Shown: positions 17,725 to 27,214 of the stretch, in pieces | Numbering within the stretch: the stretch's first letter is position 1 | Layout of the letters: every line of letters begins with the position of its first letter | Source: an uncultured Alphaproteobacteria bacterium | GTDB lineage: Bacteria; Pseudomonadota; Alphaproteobacteria; UBA7985 | Direction of reading: 5' to 3' | DNA: 64,000 nucleotides | NCBI GenBank assembly: GCA_905479265.1 | Contig: CAJQLX010000033.1 | Span: 1-64,000, forward strand | Made by a program: the position numbers and the translations under genes | The notes under the pieces: generated by a model | Seen by the model: only the letters and a program-made list of their open reading frames with translations | What the model was told of the DNA's origin: nothing | The model's database searches: none

Positions 17725-19457
17725 GCGACCAGCCTCAAAAAACCACACAACCGCCATTGCCACAGGTTCACCCCGACCTCGCTGCCCACGCAGCGCGCTA
17801 TCAGCGCGCAAAGATCGTTCAGACCGGCGCGCTGACGCACACATTGATCGGCTACAACATCGCCAACGTCTCCATCATAGACGCGCCCGAAGGGCTCATT
17901 TTGGTCGATGCCATGGCGCAGGAAGACGACGCCCGCCGCGCGTTGGCAGACATCAGCGCCCGCTTTCCGGCCAAGCGTATTCGCGCCGTCATCTACACCC
18001 ATTTCCACAACGATCACGTTAACGGGGTCGAAGGTTTTGTCAGCGCCGACGACGTGGCGCAGGGTGAGGTTGAGATCTGGGCGCACGCGGATCTGATGCA
18101 CTTTGTCACCGAAGTCTCTGCCGGAACCGGTCCGATCATGGGCCGCCGGGCCAGTTATACCTTTGGCGCTGCTTTGCCTCGGGGGGAGGAGGGGTTTGTC
18201 CACGCGGGTCTGGGCTTGCCGCACAATCCCGGTCCACGGGGCTTCATTGCCCCCACGCAAACGGTCGCAGAGCGAACAACCGTGACCCTCTGCGGGTTAA
18301 CGCTTGAGCTGATCCCCATTCCCTCAGAAACCGATGACATGCTTGGCGTCTATTTGCCGGCGGAGGAGATTTTCCTCACCGGTGACTGTATTCAGGGCGA
18401 GGCCTACCCCAATCTCTACACCCTGCGCGGCACCCCTTATCGCGACCCCATGCAGTGGGTAAGAACCATTGATTGGATCCGGCATGATTTGCGCCCCAAG
18501 GCTGTTATCCCCCACCACGGCCACCCCCTGACCGACGCCGACGCGATTCATGATGTCCTCACCGCCTACCGCGACGCCATCCAGTTCACCCACGATCAGA
18601 CCGTTCGCTTCATCAATCAGGGGTACAGCCCCCAGGAAATCGCGCTCAAGCTGGAAATGCCGGAACACCTCGCACGCCACCCGTGGTTGGGCGAGTTTTA
18701 CGGCACGTTGCGCCACTGCATTCCGGCGATTTTTGTGGGCAAGATTGGTTGGTTTGCCGGTGATCCGGTGGATCTCGACCCCCTGCCAAAGCCTGAACGC
18801 GCCGCGCGCATGGTGGCGCTCATGGGCGGGGCAGAAGCGGTGTTGGCTGAGGCTGAACGCGCAATGGCGGACGAGGATTACCTGTGGGCGGCCGAAATGT
18901 TTGCTTACGTGGTAACGCTTTCCCCGGAAAACGAGGCGGTGCGCCGCCGTCGGGGGGCCGCTTTACGCGGTTGGTCCTACGCCCAAGCCAACCCCAACTG
19001 GCGGAATTGGGGGCTTTCCTGCGCGATGGAACTGGACCCCCCATCACAGGATGACAGCGCCCGCAAACAATTGGTTATGGCACCGCCAGCGGTGGTGAAC
19101 GCCTTTCCCTCGGCCAATATCCTGCGGACCATGGCGACGCGCTTAAAGGCTGAAGAGGTCGGCGAGCGCCATTTGACCATGGGTTTTCAGATCACGGACC
19201 AAGGCCTCAACCACGCGCTCGAACTGCGCCGCGGCGTCTGCGAGTTTCACGAACAAGCCCCTGCGGTCGTTGATGTTGAACTCAGCTTCGAACGCGGTTT
19301 TCTCTCGCAATTGGTTTCCGGAAAAACCAACTGGATCAAGGGCATCACCGAGGGCGAAGTTAAGCAATCAGCCGGGACACTTGAGGCGGCAAAGCTGTTC
19401 TTTTCCAGCTTCGAACCACCCCACGCCCCGCACACCATCAAGTTGGTCAGCCGGTAA
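17721..19457 (+). CDS. Alkylsulfatase-type metallo-beta-lactamase-fold hydrolase (SdsA-like)
   Basis: Zinc hydrolase expected to cleave alkyl sulfate esters to alcohol and sulfate. The metal motif THFHNDHVNG gives His94, His96, Asp98 and His99; further ligands lie in LTGDCIQGEAYPN and PHHGHPL. The middle region (about 290-430) is the helical dimerisation domain (HDQTVRFINQGYSPQEIAL), and the C-terminal 120 residues form the SCP2-like domain. At 578 residues with no signal peptide it is shorter than secreted SdsA and probably cytoplasmic. Coupled to the upstream SDR dehydrogenase. Secondary alkyl sulfates, steroid sulfates or similar esters are possible substrates. Confidence 0.88.
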   Translation: MSDQPQKTTQPPLPQVHPDLAAHAARYQRAKIVQTGALTHTLIGYNIANVSIIDAPEGLILVDAMAQEDDARRALADISARFPAKRIRAVIYTHFHNDHVNGVEGFVSADDVAQGEVEIWAHADLMHFVTEVSAGTGPIMGRRASYTFGAALPRGEEGFVHAGLGLPHNPGPRGFIAPTQTVAERTTVTLCGLTLELIPIPSETDDMLGVYLPAEEIFLTGDCIQGEAYPNLYTLRGTPYRDPMQWVRTIDWIRHDLRPKAVIPHHGHPLTDADAIHDVLTAYRDAIQFTHDQTVRFINQGYSPQEIALKLEMPEHLARHPWLGEFYGTLRHCIPAIFVGKIGWFAGDPVDLDPLPKPERAARMVALMGGAEAVLAEAERAMADEDYLWAAEMFAYVVTLSPENEAVRRRRGAALRGWSYAQANPNWRNWGLSCAMELDPPSQDDSARKQLVMAPPAVVNAFPSANILRTMATRLKAEEVGERHLTMGFQITDQGLNHALELRRGVCEFHEQAPAVVDVELSFERGFLSQLVSGKTNWIKGITEGEVKQSAGTLEAAKLFFSSFEPPHAPHTIKLVSR

Positions 19458-19520
19458 AGTCCAGCCCCGTAAAACCCAGCCCCAGTAAAGCCCAGCCTAG
19501 TATGGCCAAGTGCGGACGCC

Positions 19521-21014
19521 TCAGTCCAAGGCCATCCAGGCGGTTTTCAGTTTGGTGACTTTTTCCAACGCGTGCATCGATTTGTCGGATCCGTTGCCCG
19601 ACTGCCCATGCCCCGTCAGCGGCACCGTCACGTCTGGCCCGCCATAGGTGTTCACATGCACCACCCCGGCCTTGAGCGCTCGAACCATCCGATGCGCACG
19701 GCTCAGGTTGTCGGTCCAAACGCCCGCTGCCAAGCCGTAAACCGTGGAATTGGCCAGCGCGACCGCTTGGTCTTCGTCATCGAAGGGAATAACGCCAACA
19801 ACCGGGCCGAACACTTCTTCCTGCGCAAGGTCCGAACGCGGATCGACATCGGCGAAAATTGTCGGTGCGATATACGTGCCGCCTGTTTCGCTCAGGATAC
19901 GCCCACCACCGGTCACCATGCGCGCGCCATCGCTTTGCGCGCGGTCAATTTTGGCGAGGATAGACCCGCATTGGGTCTCCGACGCTATGGCACCTGCGGT
20001 GGTGCGCAGGTCTAGCGGATTGCCCACAATCATGGCCTCCGCCTCGGTTTTGAGGGCATCGAGGAAGGGCTCGTAAATCGACCGTTGCACCAGCAATCTT
20101 GACCCCGCCACGCACACTTGCCCACTGTCGCGGAAAATGCCCCCGGCGGAGACTTTTGCCGCTTTGCCCAGGTTGCCGTAATCGTCAAACACCACGCTGG
20201 CTGACTTTCCACCCAATTCGAGGTAGACGCGCTTGAGGTTGGAACGGGCCGAGTATTCCAGCAACCGCCGTCCAACACCGCCTGAGCCCGTGAACAGCAG
20301 AACATCCACATCATTGTGCAGCCCCAACGCTTCACCCACCGCGCGCCCTTCGCCCGTGACGACGTTCAGAACCCCGTCCGGCAAGCCCGCTTCGTGACAC
20401 AGTTCAACCAGCCGCAGCAGCGATAGCGAGGCGACTTCCGCCGGTTTCAGCACCACGGAATTCCCCATGGCCAGCGCAGGGGCCAGTTTCCATGCGCCAA
20501 TCATCAGCGGGAAGTTCCATGGTACAATCGCACCGACAACGCCTACTGATTCTCGGTGCACCAGCCCCAGTGTGCCCGGCGGCGTGGGGGCAATGTCGCC
20601 GTTTACCTTGTCACAGGTCTCGGCGTAGTAGCGGAAGGTTGCGCTGGCGCTGCCCGGTTCGGCTTTGAGCGCCATTGATATTTCCGTGCCGTTGTCCCGA
20701 ACGCCCAACACGGCCAATTCGACCAAGTGCTGTTCGATCAAATCTGCGACCCGGTGCAGGATCTTCTTTCGCGCCGCTGGCGCCATGCCCGACCAGCGGC
20801 CATCTTCATAGGCCGCTCGTGCCGAGGCGACCGCGCGGTCAATGTCTTCGTGGGTGCCACGCGCCAAAGCGCCAAGGGGCTTCCCATCAATGGGGGAGGT
20901 GTTTGCCATCACGTTGCCGTCTGACGCATCAACCTGCTTTCCGCCAATCCAGTGCTTGGCCGCAGGAATGTGAGAGTCTCTTACAGCAGCATCAATATCG
21001 GTTTGTTGCACCAT
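19521..21014 (-). CDS. NAD(P)-dependent aldehyde dehydrogenase (PuuC/betaine-aldehyde type)
   Basis: Oxidises an aldehyde to the acid in the cytoplasm. The 497-residue protein has PWNFPL (165-170), the cofactor loop FTGSGGVG (241-248), catalytic Glu266 in LELGGKS and nucleophile Cys301 in GQVCVAGSR. The sequence is of the amino-aldehyde group that includes gamma-glutamyl-gamma-aminobutyraldehyde dehydrogenase PuuC. It is transcribed divergently from the IclR regulator over a 176-base region with two inverted repeats, suggesting IclR control. In context it would oxidise the aldehyde formed from an amine by the aminotransferase or P450. Confidence 0.9.
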   Translation of the reverse strand: MVQQTDIDAAVRDSHIPAAKHWIGGKQVDASDGNVMANTSPIDGKPLGALARGTHEDIDRAVASARAAYEDGRWSGMAPAARKKILHRVADLIEQHLVELAVLGVRDNGTEISMALKAEPGSASATFRYYAETCDKVNGDIAPTPPGTLGLVHRESVGVVGAIVPWNFPLMIGAWKLAPALAMGNSVVLKPAEVASLSLLRLVELCHEAGLPDGVLNVVTGEGRAVGEALGLHNDVDVLLFTGSGGVGRRLLEYSARSNLKRVYLELGGKSASVVFDDYGNLGKAAKVSAGGIFRDSGQVCVAGSRLLVQRSIYEPFLDALKTEAEAMIVGNPLDLRTTAGAIASETQCGSILAKIDRAQSDGARMVTGGGRILSETGGTYIAPTIFADVDPRSDLAQEEVFGPVVGVIPFDDEDQAVALANSTVYGLAAGVWTDNLSRAHRMVRALKAGVVHVNTYGGPDVTVPLTGHGQSGNGSDKSMHALEKVTKLKTAWMALD

Positions 21015-21062
21015 GACAGCGGTCCTTTCGGTGGCTTGTGCGCCGGGGAGGGTGGAAGGGTT

Positions 21063-21105
21063 GGTGACAATATATCACCAGCGATGCAATAAATGCTTGC
21101 ATCGC
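21063..21105. promoter_or_regulatory. Inverted repeats in the ALDH-IclR divergent promoter region
   Basis: Two adjacent dyads: GGTGA/TCACC (21063-21079) and GCGATGCA/TGCATCGC (21081-21105, 9-base spacer). The second extends outward to CCAGC and GCTGG with a two-base offset. They lie between the divergent starts and are candidate IclR operators controlling both directions. Confidence 0.55.
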
Positions 21106-21190
21106 GCTGGAGCGCTGTCAATGTTTCTCCCTATGAGGAACCGGTAACGTTCCAGGTGAGTGAGTGAATGAGGGAGAGAGAGCGTCACGC

Positions 21191-21982
21191 ATGACAACGG
21201 TCGACAAAGCCCTGTCCTTGCTGGACCATTTCAGCCACGAGCAAACCGAAATCGGTTTGAGCGAGTTCGCGCGCCTGTCTGGTTTTGACAAATCAGCGGC
21301 GCTGCGGATGTTGTCCGCTTTGGTGCGCGCCGGCTTTTTGGAGCAGGACGAGGAAACCCGGCGGTACAGGCTCGGCGGGTCGTTTTTGCGGTTTGCACGC
21401 TTGCGAGAACGCGCTTTTCCCATCACCGATATCGTCCGCCCCGCAGCCCAAACGCTCAATGAGCAGACCCGCGAAACCGTCCACGTCAGCCTCTACGCCG
21501 GTGGTCGCCTTTCCACGATTGTGGTGATTGACAGCCCCCGAACCACCCGCGCGCACGTGGACCAAGGCATGGATTTGCCGTTCAACGCGACAGCCTCAGG
21601 CTTGTGTTGGCTTGCCTTCAGCAATCCCGACCTCGCAGAGCGTCACCTCAGCGTCGATTTTGCGCAATACCAGCGTGGAACGCTGACGGATCGAGAGGCT
21701 ATTGAGGCCACGTTGAGCCGGTTTCGGCGGATGGGCTACGGTGTTGCCGAACGCAGCTTCGACGATGAAGTCTCATCCGTCGCTGCCCCTATTTTTGGCG
21801 CAAACGGTGAGGTTTGGGGCTGCATGTCCTTGGCCTGCGTCGCGTCAAGAATGACCCCTGAATTGATCGCTGAGTATAGTGAATTGGTGATGAGCGCTGC
21901 GCAGACAGTGACGCAGTCCTTGGGCGCTTCGGTCCCCGAAAGCTACCGCAGAACCATGAAATTAGAGGGCCGGGCGGCATGA
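21191..21982 (+). CDS. IclR-family transcriptional regulator
   Basis: A 263-residue IclR protein: N-terminal winged helix-turn-helix (VDKALSLLDHFSHEQTEIGLSEF then SGFDKSAALRMLSALVRAGFLEQ) and a C-terminal effector-binding GAF-like domain (from about residue 75) with HVSLYAGGRLSTIVVIDS. ATG at 21191 is preferred for its match to IclR N-termini; an in-frame GTG at 21164 would add nine residues. It is divergent from the aldehyde dehydrogenase and 81 bases upstream of the aminotransferase, so it probably controls the whole 19.5-31.6 kb amine cluster. Confidence 0.9.
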   Translation: MTTVDKALSLLDHFSHEQTEIGLSEFARLSGFDKSAALRMLSALVRAGFLEQDEETRRYRLGGSFLRFARLRERAFPITDIVRPAAQTLNEQTRETVHVSLYAGGRLSTIVVIDSPRTTRAHVDQGMDLPFNATASGLCWLAFSNPDLAERHLSVDFAQYQRGTLTDREAIEATLSRFRRMGYGVAERSFDDEVSSVAAPIFGANGEVWGCMSLACVASRMTPELIAEYSELVMSAAQTVTQSLGASVPESYRRTMKLEGRAA

Positions 21983-22063
21983 AAAATCCCATCTCGGCCA
22001 TCTCGTGCCGCGCCGCAGCCGCTGTGCGCAGCCAGACAAACAAAGAATCAAAGGACTGATGTA

Positions 22064-23428
22064 ATGGACGGCGAAAGCAATTTTCTCAAAGAGAACAACG
22101 CCAAACACATGTGGCACCCTATGGCGCACCCCGCAGAAATGCGCGCTAACCCGCCAAAAGTCATTCACGGCGCAGAAGGGGTGACGCTGACCGATATTGA
22201 CGGTCACACAACCATCGACGCCGTTGGCGGCCTTTGGAACGTCAACTTGGGCTATTCGATCGACCCGATCAAAAAAGCCATCGCAGACCAGCTTCAGCAA
22301 CTCCCCTACTACAGCGCCTTTCGCGGCACTTCGACCGGCCCCGCGATTGAGCTGTCCTACATGCTGCAAGAATGGTTCGCGCCAGAGGGCATGACACGCT
22401 CGTTTTTTACCAGTGGCGGATCGGACAGCGTCGAAACCGCGCTGCGGTTGGCGCGGCAGTTCCACAAAATCCGGGGCGAGCGCGACCGCTATAAGTTCAT
22501 CAGCCTCAAGAAAGGCTACCACGGCACCCACTTTGGCGGCGCGTCAGTGAACGGAAACGCCAACTTTCGGCGGCAGTACGAACCGCTGCTGCAAGGCTGT
22601 TTTCAGATCGCCTCGCCCTACACCTACCGCAACCCGTTTAACGAGACCGACCCGGCAAAGTTGGCGCAGTTGGTGGCCGCGCAGTTGGAGGATGAAATCG
22701 CCTTCCAAGGCCCAGACACCGTCGCCGCCTTTATCATGGAGCCGGTTTTGGGTGCCGGTGGGGTGATCCCGCCCCATGAAAGCTTCATGCCGATGGTGCG
22801 GGAGATTTGTGACCGTCACGGCGTCTTGCTGATCGCCGATGAAGTCATCACTGCCTTTGGCCGAACGGGCGCGTGGACGGGCTCTCGCCTGACAGGGGTT
22901 CAGCCTGATTTCATGTGCACGGCCAAGGCCATCACCAACGGGTATTACCCCTTTGGCGCGGTGATGATCCATGGATCGGTGGCTGAAGTGTTCGAAAATG
23001 ACGCCTCGGCCATGGGGATGATTGGTCACGGCTACACCTATTCCGCGCACCCGGTTGGGGCTGCAGCGGCGCTGGCCTGTGTGCCACTGATTAAGAAGAT
23101 GGGCGTTGCCGACAACGCGGCGGCTCGGGGTGAGCAACTGCTTGCTGGCGGAAAGGCGCTGGCGGAAAAATACGACGTGGTGGGCGACGTGCGGGGCAAG
23201 GGTTTGATGTTCTGCATGGAAATGGTCTCTGACCGCGCCACCAAAACCCCGCTGGATAAAGAGAGCATCGCCAAGATCTATAACGGTGCTTACGACGCCG
23301 GGGTCATGGTGCGCATTTCCGGCAATAACCTGATTTGCTCCCCGCCGTTGATCATCACCGAAGCAGAAACCCAGACCCTGCTGGACGGCATCGAAGCGGG
23401 TCTGCGCGCCGCCACAGCCAACGGCTAA
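22064..23428 (+). CDS. Class III (omega-amino acid) aminotransferase
   Basis: PLP-dependent aminotransferase of fold type I, 454 residues. The cofactor lysine is Lys288 in TAKAITNGYYP, with Asp259 of the LLIADEVITAFGR motif contacting the pyridine nitrogen, and SGGSDSVETALRLAR binding the phosphate. It belongs with omega-amino acid:pyruvate and related diamine/amine aminotransferases, not ornithine or acetylornithine enzymes. Likely removes the amino group from a primary amine or omega-amino acid to give an aldehyde for the divergent ALDH. It is followed by the PLP decarboxylase after 66 bases of CA-rich DNA. Confidence 0.9.
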   Translation: MDGESNFLKENNAKHMWHPMAHPAEMRANPPKVIHGAEGVTLTDIDGHTTIDAVGGLWNVNLGYSIDPIKKAIADQLQQLPYYSAFRGTSTGPAIELSYMLQEWFAPEGMTRSFFTSGGSDSVETALRLARQFHKIRGERDRYKFISLKKGYHGTHFGGASVNGNANFRRQYEPLLQGCFQIASPYTYRNPFNETDPAKLAQLVAAQLEDEIAFQGPDTVAAFIMEPVLGAGGVIPPHESFMPMVREICDRHGVLLIADEVITAFGRTGAWTGSRLTGVQPDFMCTAKAITNGYYPFGAVMIHGSVAEVFENDASAMGMIGHGYTYSAHPVGAAAALACVPLIKKMGVADNAAARGEQLLAGGKALAEKYDVVGDVRGKGLMFCMEMVSDRATKTPLDKESIAKIYNGAYDAGVMVRISGNNLICSPPLIITEAETQTLLDGIEAGLRAATANG

Positions 23429-23494
23429 ACACAGCTTAACGCACAAACACAGACACACCCTCAGACACAGAGAGACAGGCGAGAACGACGGAAA

Positions 23495-24940
23495 ATGACG
23501 ATGGATTGGGGTAACTTTTCACAATGGGGGCATCGCGCCGCTGATTGGGCCGCTGAGTATCACCGCACGCTGCGCGACCGGCCTGTGCGCCCGGCTTTGG
23601 AGCCGGGAAAGGTGCGCGATGCGATCGCCGATTCCCCGCCAGAGGCAGCGGAAAGCATGGAAGAGATTTTCCGTGATTTCGAAGACATCATTGTTCCCGG
23701 GATGACCCATTGGCAGCATCCCCGCTTTTTCGCCTATTTCCCCGCCAACGCAGCGCCGATTTCGGTGGTTGCGGAGTATCTGGTCTCCTCCATGGCCGCG
23801 CAGTGCATGCTGTGGCAAACCTCGCCGGCGGCGACGGAGCTGGAAGGCAAAGTGCTCGACTGGTTACGGCAGGGTTTGGGACTGCCCGAGGGCTTTTCCG
23901 GCGTGATTCAAGACAGTGCTTCGTCGGCGACGCTGGCGGCGGTGCTGACCATGCGCGAGCGGGCGTTAAATTGGCAGGGTAACAAGCAGGGCTTGAGCGA
24001 CGCGGGTCGCTTGCGGATTTACTGCAGTGCGGAAGTCCATACCTCGATTGACCGTGCGATTTGGGTGTCTGGCATTGGCGAAGAAAACCTTGTTCGTATT
24101 CCTGTCACGGGGCCAAACCGGGGTTTGGACATCGAAGGACTGCAAGCGGCCATCGAATTGGACCGTGCCGAAGGCTTTATTCCTGCGGGTTTTATCGCTT
24201 CGGTTGGCGGTACCAGCGCCGGCGCGTCAGACGATCTCGAAGCCGCACTGGCGGTGGCAAAGGCAGAAGGGCTCTACACCCACGTCGATGCAGCATGGGC
24301 CGGTTCCGCGATGATTTGTCCCGAGTTCCGGCATTATTGGCAGGGTGTGGAGATGGCGGATTCGGTTGTGTTCAACCCCCACAAATGGCTCGGCGCACAA
24401 TTTGACTGTTCCGCTCACTTCGTGGCGGATCCGGAAAGCCTGGTCAAAACGCTCGCCATTCAACCCGAATACCTCAAGACCCAAGGCGCAGATGGGATCA
24501 TCAACTATTCAGAATGGTCGATCCCACTGGGCCGCCGGTTCCGGGCGCTCAAGCTGTGGTTCTTGCTGCGCGGGCATGGGATGGACGGCTTGCGGACCAT
24601 GATCCGCAATCACGTGACATGGGCGGTAAAAGTGCACGACGCGATTGCCGCGATGCCAGCGATGGAAATCGTCACCGCGCCGATGCTGTCGCTGTTCACC
24701 TTCCGTCTTGTCCCGACCAGCATGAAAGGCGATGACGAGGCGGCGCTGGATGCGCTGAACATGCGCCTGATCGAGGCCATCAACAACGATGGCCGGATTT
24801 ACCTGACACAGACCAAAATCGACGGAAAGTTCGTCATTCGGTTCCAAACGGGGACATGGACGATGGAAGAGCAAGACGCCGACATGGCCATTTCTGTGAT
24901 CGCTGAGCTTGCAGACTCACTTTTGCAGGCGGAGGGCTAG
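23495..24940 (+). CDS. Group II PLP decarboxylase, aromatic-L-amino-acid decarboxylase type
   Basis: Expected to decarboxylate an aromatic L-amino acid (tyrosine, tryptophan, phenylalanine or DOPA) to the amine. Lys297 in VVFNPHKWLG binds PLP; His182 in CSAEVHTSID stacks on the ring; Asp265 in HVDAAWAG pairs with the pyridine nitrogen. The N-terminal region (MTHWQHPRFFAYFPAN) matches the eukaryote-like AADC group. Length is 481 residues, as usual. Placed beside an aminotransferase and a gamma-glutamylating ligase, it may supply an aromatic amine to the pathway; related decarboxylation-dependent aldehyde synthases have the same fold, so oxidative chemistry cannot be excluded. Confidence 0.88.
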   Translation: MTMDWGNFSQWGHRAADWAAEYHRTLRDRPVRPALEPGKVRDAIADSPPEAAESMEEIFRDFEDIIVPGMTHWQHPRFFAYFPANAAPISVVAEYLVSSMAAQCMLWQTSPAATELEGKVLDWLRQGLGLPEGFSGVIQDSASSATLAAVLTMRERALNWQGNKQGLSDAGRLRIYCSAEVHTSIDRAIWVSGIGEENLVRIPVTGPNRGLDIEGLQAAIELDRAEGFIPAGFIASVGGTSAGASDDLEAALAVAKAEGLYTHVDAAWAGSAMICPEFRHYWQGVEMADSVVFNPHKWLGAQFDCSAHFVADPESLVKTLAIQPEYLKTQGADGIINYSEWSIPLGRRFRALKLWFLLRGHGMDGLRTMIRNHVTWAVKVHDAIAAMPAMEIVTAPMLSLFTFRLVPTSMKGDDEAALDALNMRLIEAINNDGRIYLTQTKIDGKFVIRFQTGTWTMEEQDADMAISVIAELADSLLQAEG

Positions 24941-24946
24941 GCCAGC

Positions 24947-25654
24947 ATGACCGAGTTCCGCAGCGCCGCCCCTTCACAGACGGATCCCCGTCAGACGTTG
25001 CGCTCCACGCCTGCAAACGTGGCGCTGCGTTCAACCGATCAGGGAACGGGCTTCAAAAGCTTTATTCCCACCGAGCGGCGGTTCAATGTTGCGGACTTGT
25101 TTAATTTCACGCGGCAGCGTGGCGACCTGCTGTTCTCGCTGCTGTTCCTTGGTGCGGCGCTGTTCCTCGCGGTTTCGTTTTTTGGCGAAAGCGGCTGGGC
25201 GGACCGGGATTTGCCGCAGAAGCGATTGGGTAAAGCGCTCAAGCAGCCGTGGGTGGGGCCACTGATCGCGGTCGCAATTTTCCTGCCCGCAGCCCTTGGC
25301 AACTTCGCGCTCAGCTGGCGGCGTGCGCGGCTGGATCGGCGCAAGCACAAGCCGAACAAGACCCGGTTTGAAGTCGTCCAATGGATCCGAGCGATCGAGT
25401 TTATCGCCTACTTCATCATCTACACCCGCAGCATCGAGATCATCGGCTATTTGTTCGCCACCATGATTTTTGCCGCGCTGATGGTCTACCGGCTGGGTTA
25501 TCGCAGCTGGCGGTGGGTTGGGATTGCGCTGGCGACCAGCTTTGTTTCGGTGCTGTTTTTTCGAACCATGTTGCAGATCAAAACCCCGGTGAACATCTGG
25601 CTCTACAATCAACTTCCCGCTGATTTGGCGCGTTTCATGAAGGTGTACTTCTGA
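24947..25654 (+). CDS. tctB: Tripartite tricarboxylate transporter small membrane protein, TctB family
   Basis: Small membrane subunit of a TTT transporter. Four hydrophobic segments lie between about residues 60 and 225. The first 55 residues form a hydrophilic N-terminal extension not needed in minimal TctB proteins. A basic loop (SWRRARLDRRKHKPNKTRFE) separates the two halves. It overlaps tctA by one base (TGATG), the usual TctB-TctA coupling. It follows the decarboxylase by six bases, so transporter and enzymes share one transcript. Confidence 0.85.
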   Translation: MTEFRSAAPSQTDPRQTLRSTPANVALRSTDQGTGFKSFIPTERRFNVADLFNFTRQRGDLLFSLLFLGAALFLAVSFFGESGWADRDLPQKRLGKALKQPWVGPLIAVAIFLPAALGNFALSWRRARLDRRKHKPNKTRFEVVQWIRAIEFIAYFIIYTRSIEIIGYLFATMIFAALMVYRLGYRSWRWVGIALATSFVSVLFFRTMLQIKTPVNIWLYNQLPADLARFMKVYF

Positions 25655-27147
25655 TGGACGCTTTGATGACCGGACTGCAGAACCTGCTGGAGCCACAAGT
25701 TTTGCTGGCGTTGCTGATTGGTTCGCTGGGTGGTTTGGTGATTGGGGCGGTGCCGGGCATTGGGCCGGCGATTGCCATCGCAATCCTGCTGCCGGCAACG
25801 GTGTTTTTGCCAGATTTGGTGTCGCTGGTGCTGCTGTTGGGGATTTACGGCTCATCGATGTACGGCGGGGCCATTCCCGCCATTCTGATCAATACACCCG
25901 GCACGCCGGTAAACGCGCTTACGACCTATGACGGGTATTCGATGACCCGCCGGGGCGAGGGGCCGCGTGCGCTGGCGCTGGCCTACAGCGCGTCGTTCTA
26001 TGGTGGGACGTTCTCGATCCTGACGGCGCTGGCAGCGCTGATGCTGTTTGGGCCGTATTTGCGCGATTTGGGCGCGCTGTTTGGCAGCCGGGATATCTTT
26101 ATGGCGGCTGTGCTGGGGATGGTGCTGCTCATTCTCGCCCATCGTCAGACCATGCTGATCGCGGCGGGGCTGTTTGGTTTTGGCATGCTGATCACCTTGG
26201 TGGGGCGGCAATCCCTGCGCGGGTTCGAGCGCTACACCTATGGCGTGGAGGAGCTGGCATCGGGCTTTAACCTGATCGTCGTTATCGTCGGTATTTTTGC
26301 GCTCAGCCAAGCGCTGTTCCTCATGGTGGGCAAGGACGATCCTGCCAAGGAAATCCGCTTCAAAGGGGGGCTGTTTCGGGGGCTGGCAGAGCTGCGCCGT
26401 TACCCGGCTGTGACTGCGATTTCAGGGGTGTACGGCACGATCATGGGGATCATTCCCGGCGTGGGTGAGTTTGTCGCTCAATTCTTCAGCTACGCCACGG
26501 CCCGCAGCATGTCCAAGAAGCCGGAGCAATTCGGCCACGGCTCGCCCGAAGGTCTGATCGCGTCGGAAACAGCGAACAACGCGGTTCCGGCTGCGGCGAT
26601 GATCCCCTTGCTGGCGCTGGGGGTGCCGGGGGAAGCGCTGACGGCCATGATGATGGTGGTGTTCTTTGACGCTGGCGTAAAGCCGGGGCCGGATATCTTT
26701 GAGAAAAGCCCAGACTTTCTGTTCAGCTTGTTCATTGCCTTGCTGATCATCAATGTTTTGGTCGTGATCGCGCTGTTGTTCAGCACACGCTTGATCGCGC
26801 GGATGATTTTCATCCCGAACCGCTTTCTGGGCGTGTTCATCATGATTTTCGCATTTGTGGGTGTGTTCAGCATCCGCAACAACTTTTTCGACTGTGTGGT
26901 GGCGGCCTTGTTTGGCTTTGTCGGCTACATTTTGCGGCGGTTGGAATGGCCGCTCGTGCCAGTTGTGCTGGGCATGGTGCTCGGGTCAATTATGGTCGAG
27001 CGCCTGACGGCAGGCGCCAGTCGAATCAAGACGTGGACCGATCTTGTCGATCGGCCCGTATCGGGCACGCTGGCGGTGGTGATCCTTGTGGTGATCGCGG
27101 CGGTGATGGTTTCCATGGTTCTGGATCATCGGAAGAAAAACCGATGA
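25654..27147 (+). CDS. tctA: Tripartite tricarboxylate transporter large membrane protein, TctA family
   Basis: The translocating subunit, 497 residues with about eleven to twelve helices. The two internally related glycine/proline loops that define TctA are present: LVIGAVPGIGPAIAIAI near residue 31 and IIPGVGEFVAQFFSYATAR near residue 267, together with ETANNAVPAAAMIPLLALGVPG. Works with the TctC-family receptor downstream and TctB upstream. In this cluster it probably imports the amine-pathway substrate as a carboxylate, for example an amino acid derivative. Confidence 0.92.
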   Translation: MDALMTGLQNLLEPQVLLALLIGSLGGLVIGAVPGIGPAIAIAILLPATVFLPDLVSLVLLLGIYGSSMYGGAIPAILINTPGTPVNALTTYDGYSMTRRGEGPRALALAYSASFYGGTFSILTALAALMLFGPYLRDLGALFGSRDIFMAAVLGMVLLILAHRQTMLIAAGLFGFGMLITLVGRQSLRGFERYTYGVEELASGFNLIVVIVGIFALSQALFLMVGKDDPAKEIRFKGGLFRGLAELRRYPAVTAISGVYGTIMGIIPGVGEFVAQFFSYATARSMSKKPEQFGHGSPEGLIASETANNAVPAAAMIPLLALGVPGEALTAMMMVVFFDAGVKPGPDIFEKSPDFLFSLFIALLIINVLVVIALLFSTRLIARMIFIPNRFLGVFIMIFAFVGVFSIRNNFFDCVVAALFGFVGYILRRLEWPLVPVVLGMVLGSIMVERLTAGASRIKTWTDLVDRPVSGTLAVVILVVIAAVMVSMVLDHRKKNR

Positions 27148-27214
27148 GACAGAAGCGCCCAACCAGAGAGAGAATGACGATATTACCAACAAGCTTAATT
27201 CGGAGGAGGTTCCC

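Noticed and set aside
23429-23494. CA-rich tract (ACACAG/GACACA words) between aminotransferase and decarboxylase
   Set aside because: Irregular and short, with no constant repeat unit or dyad; nothing supports a repeat element or CRISPR-like array.
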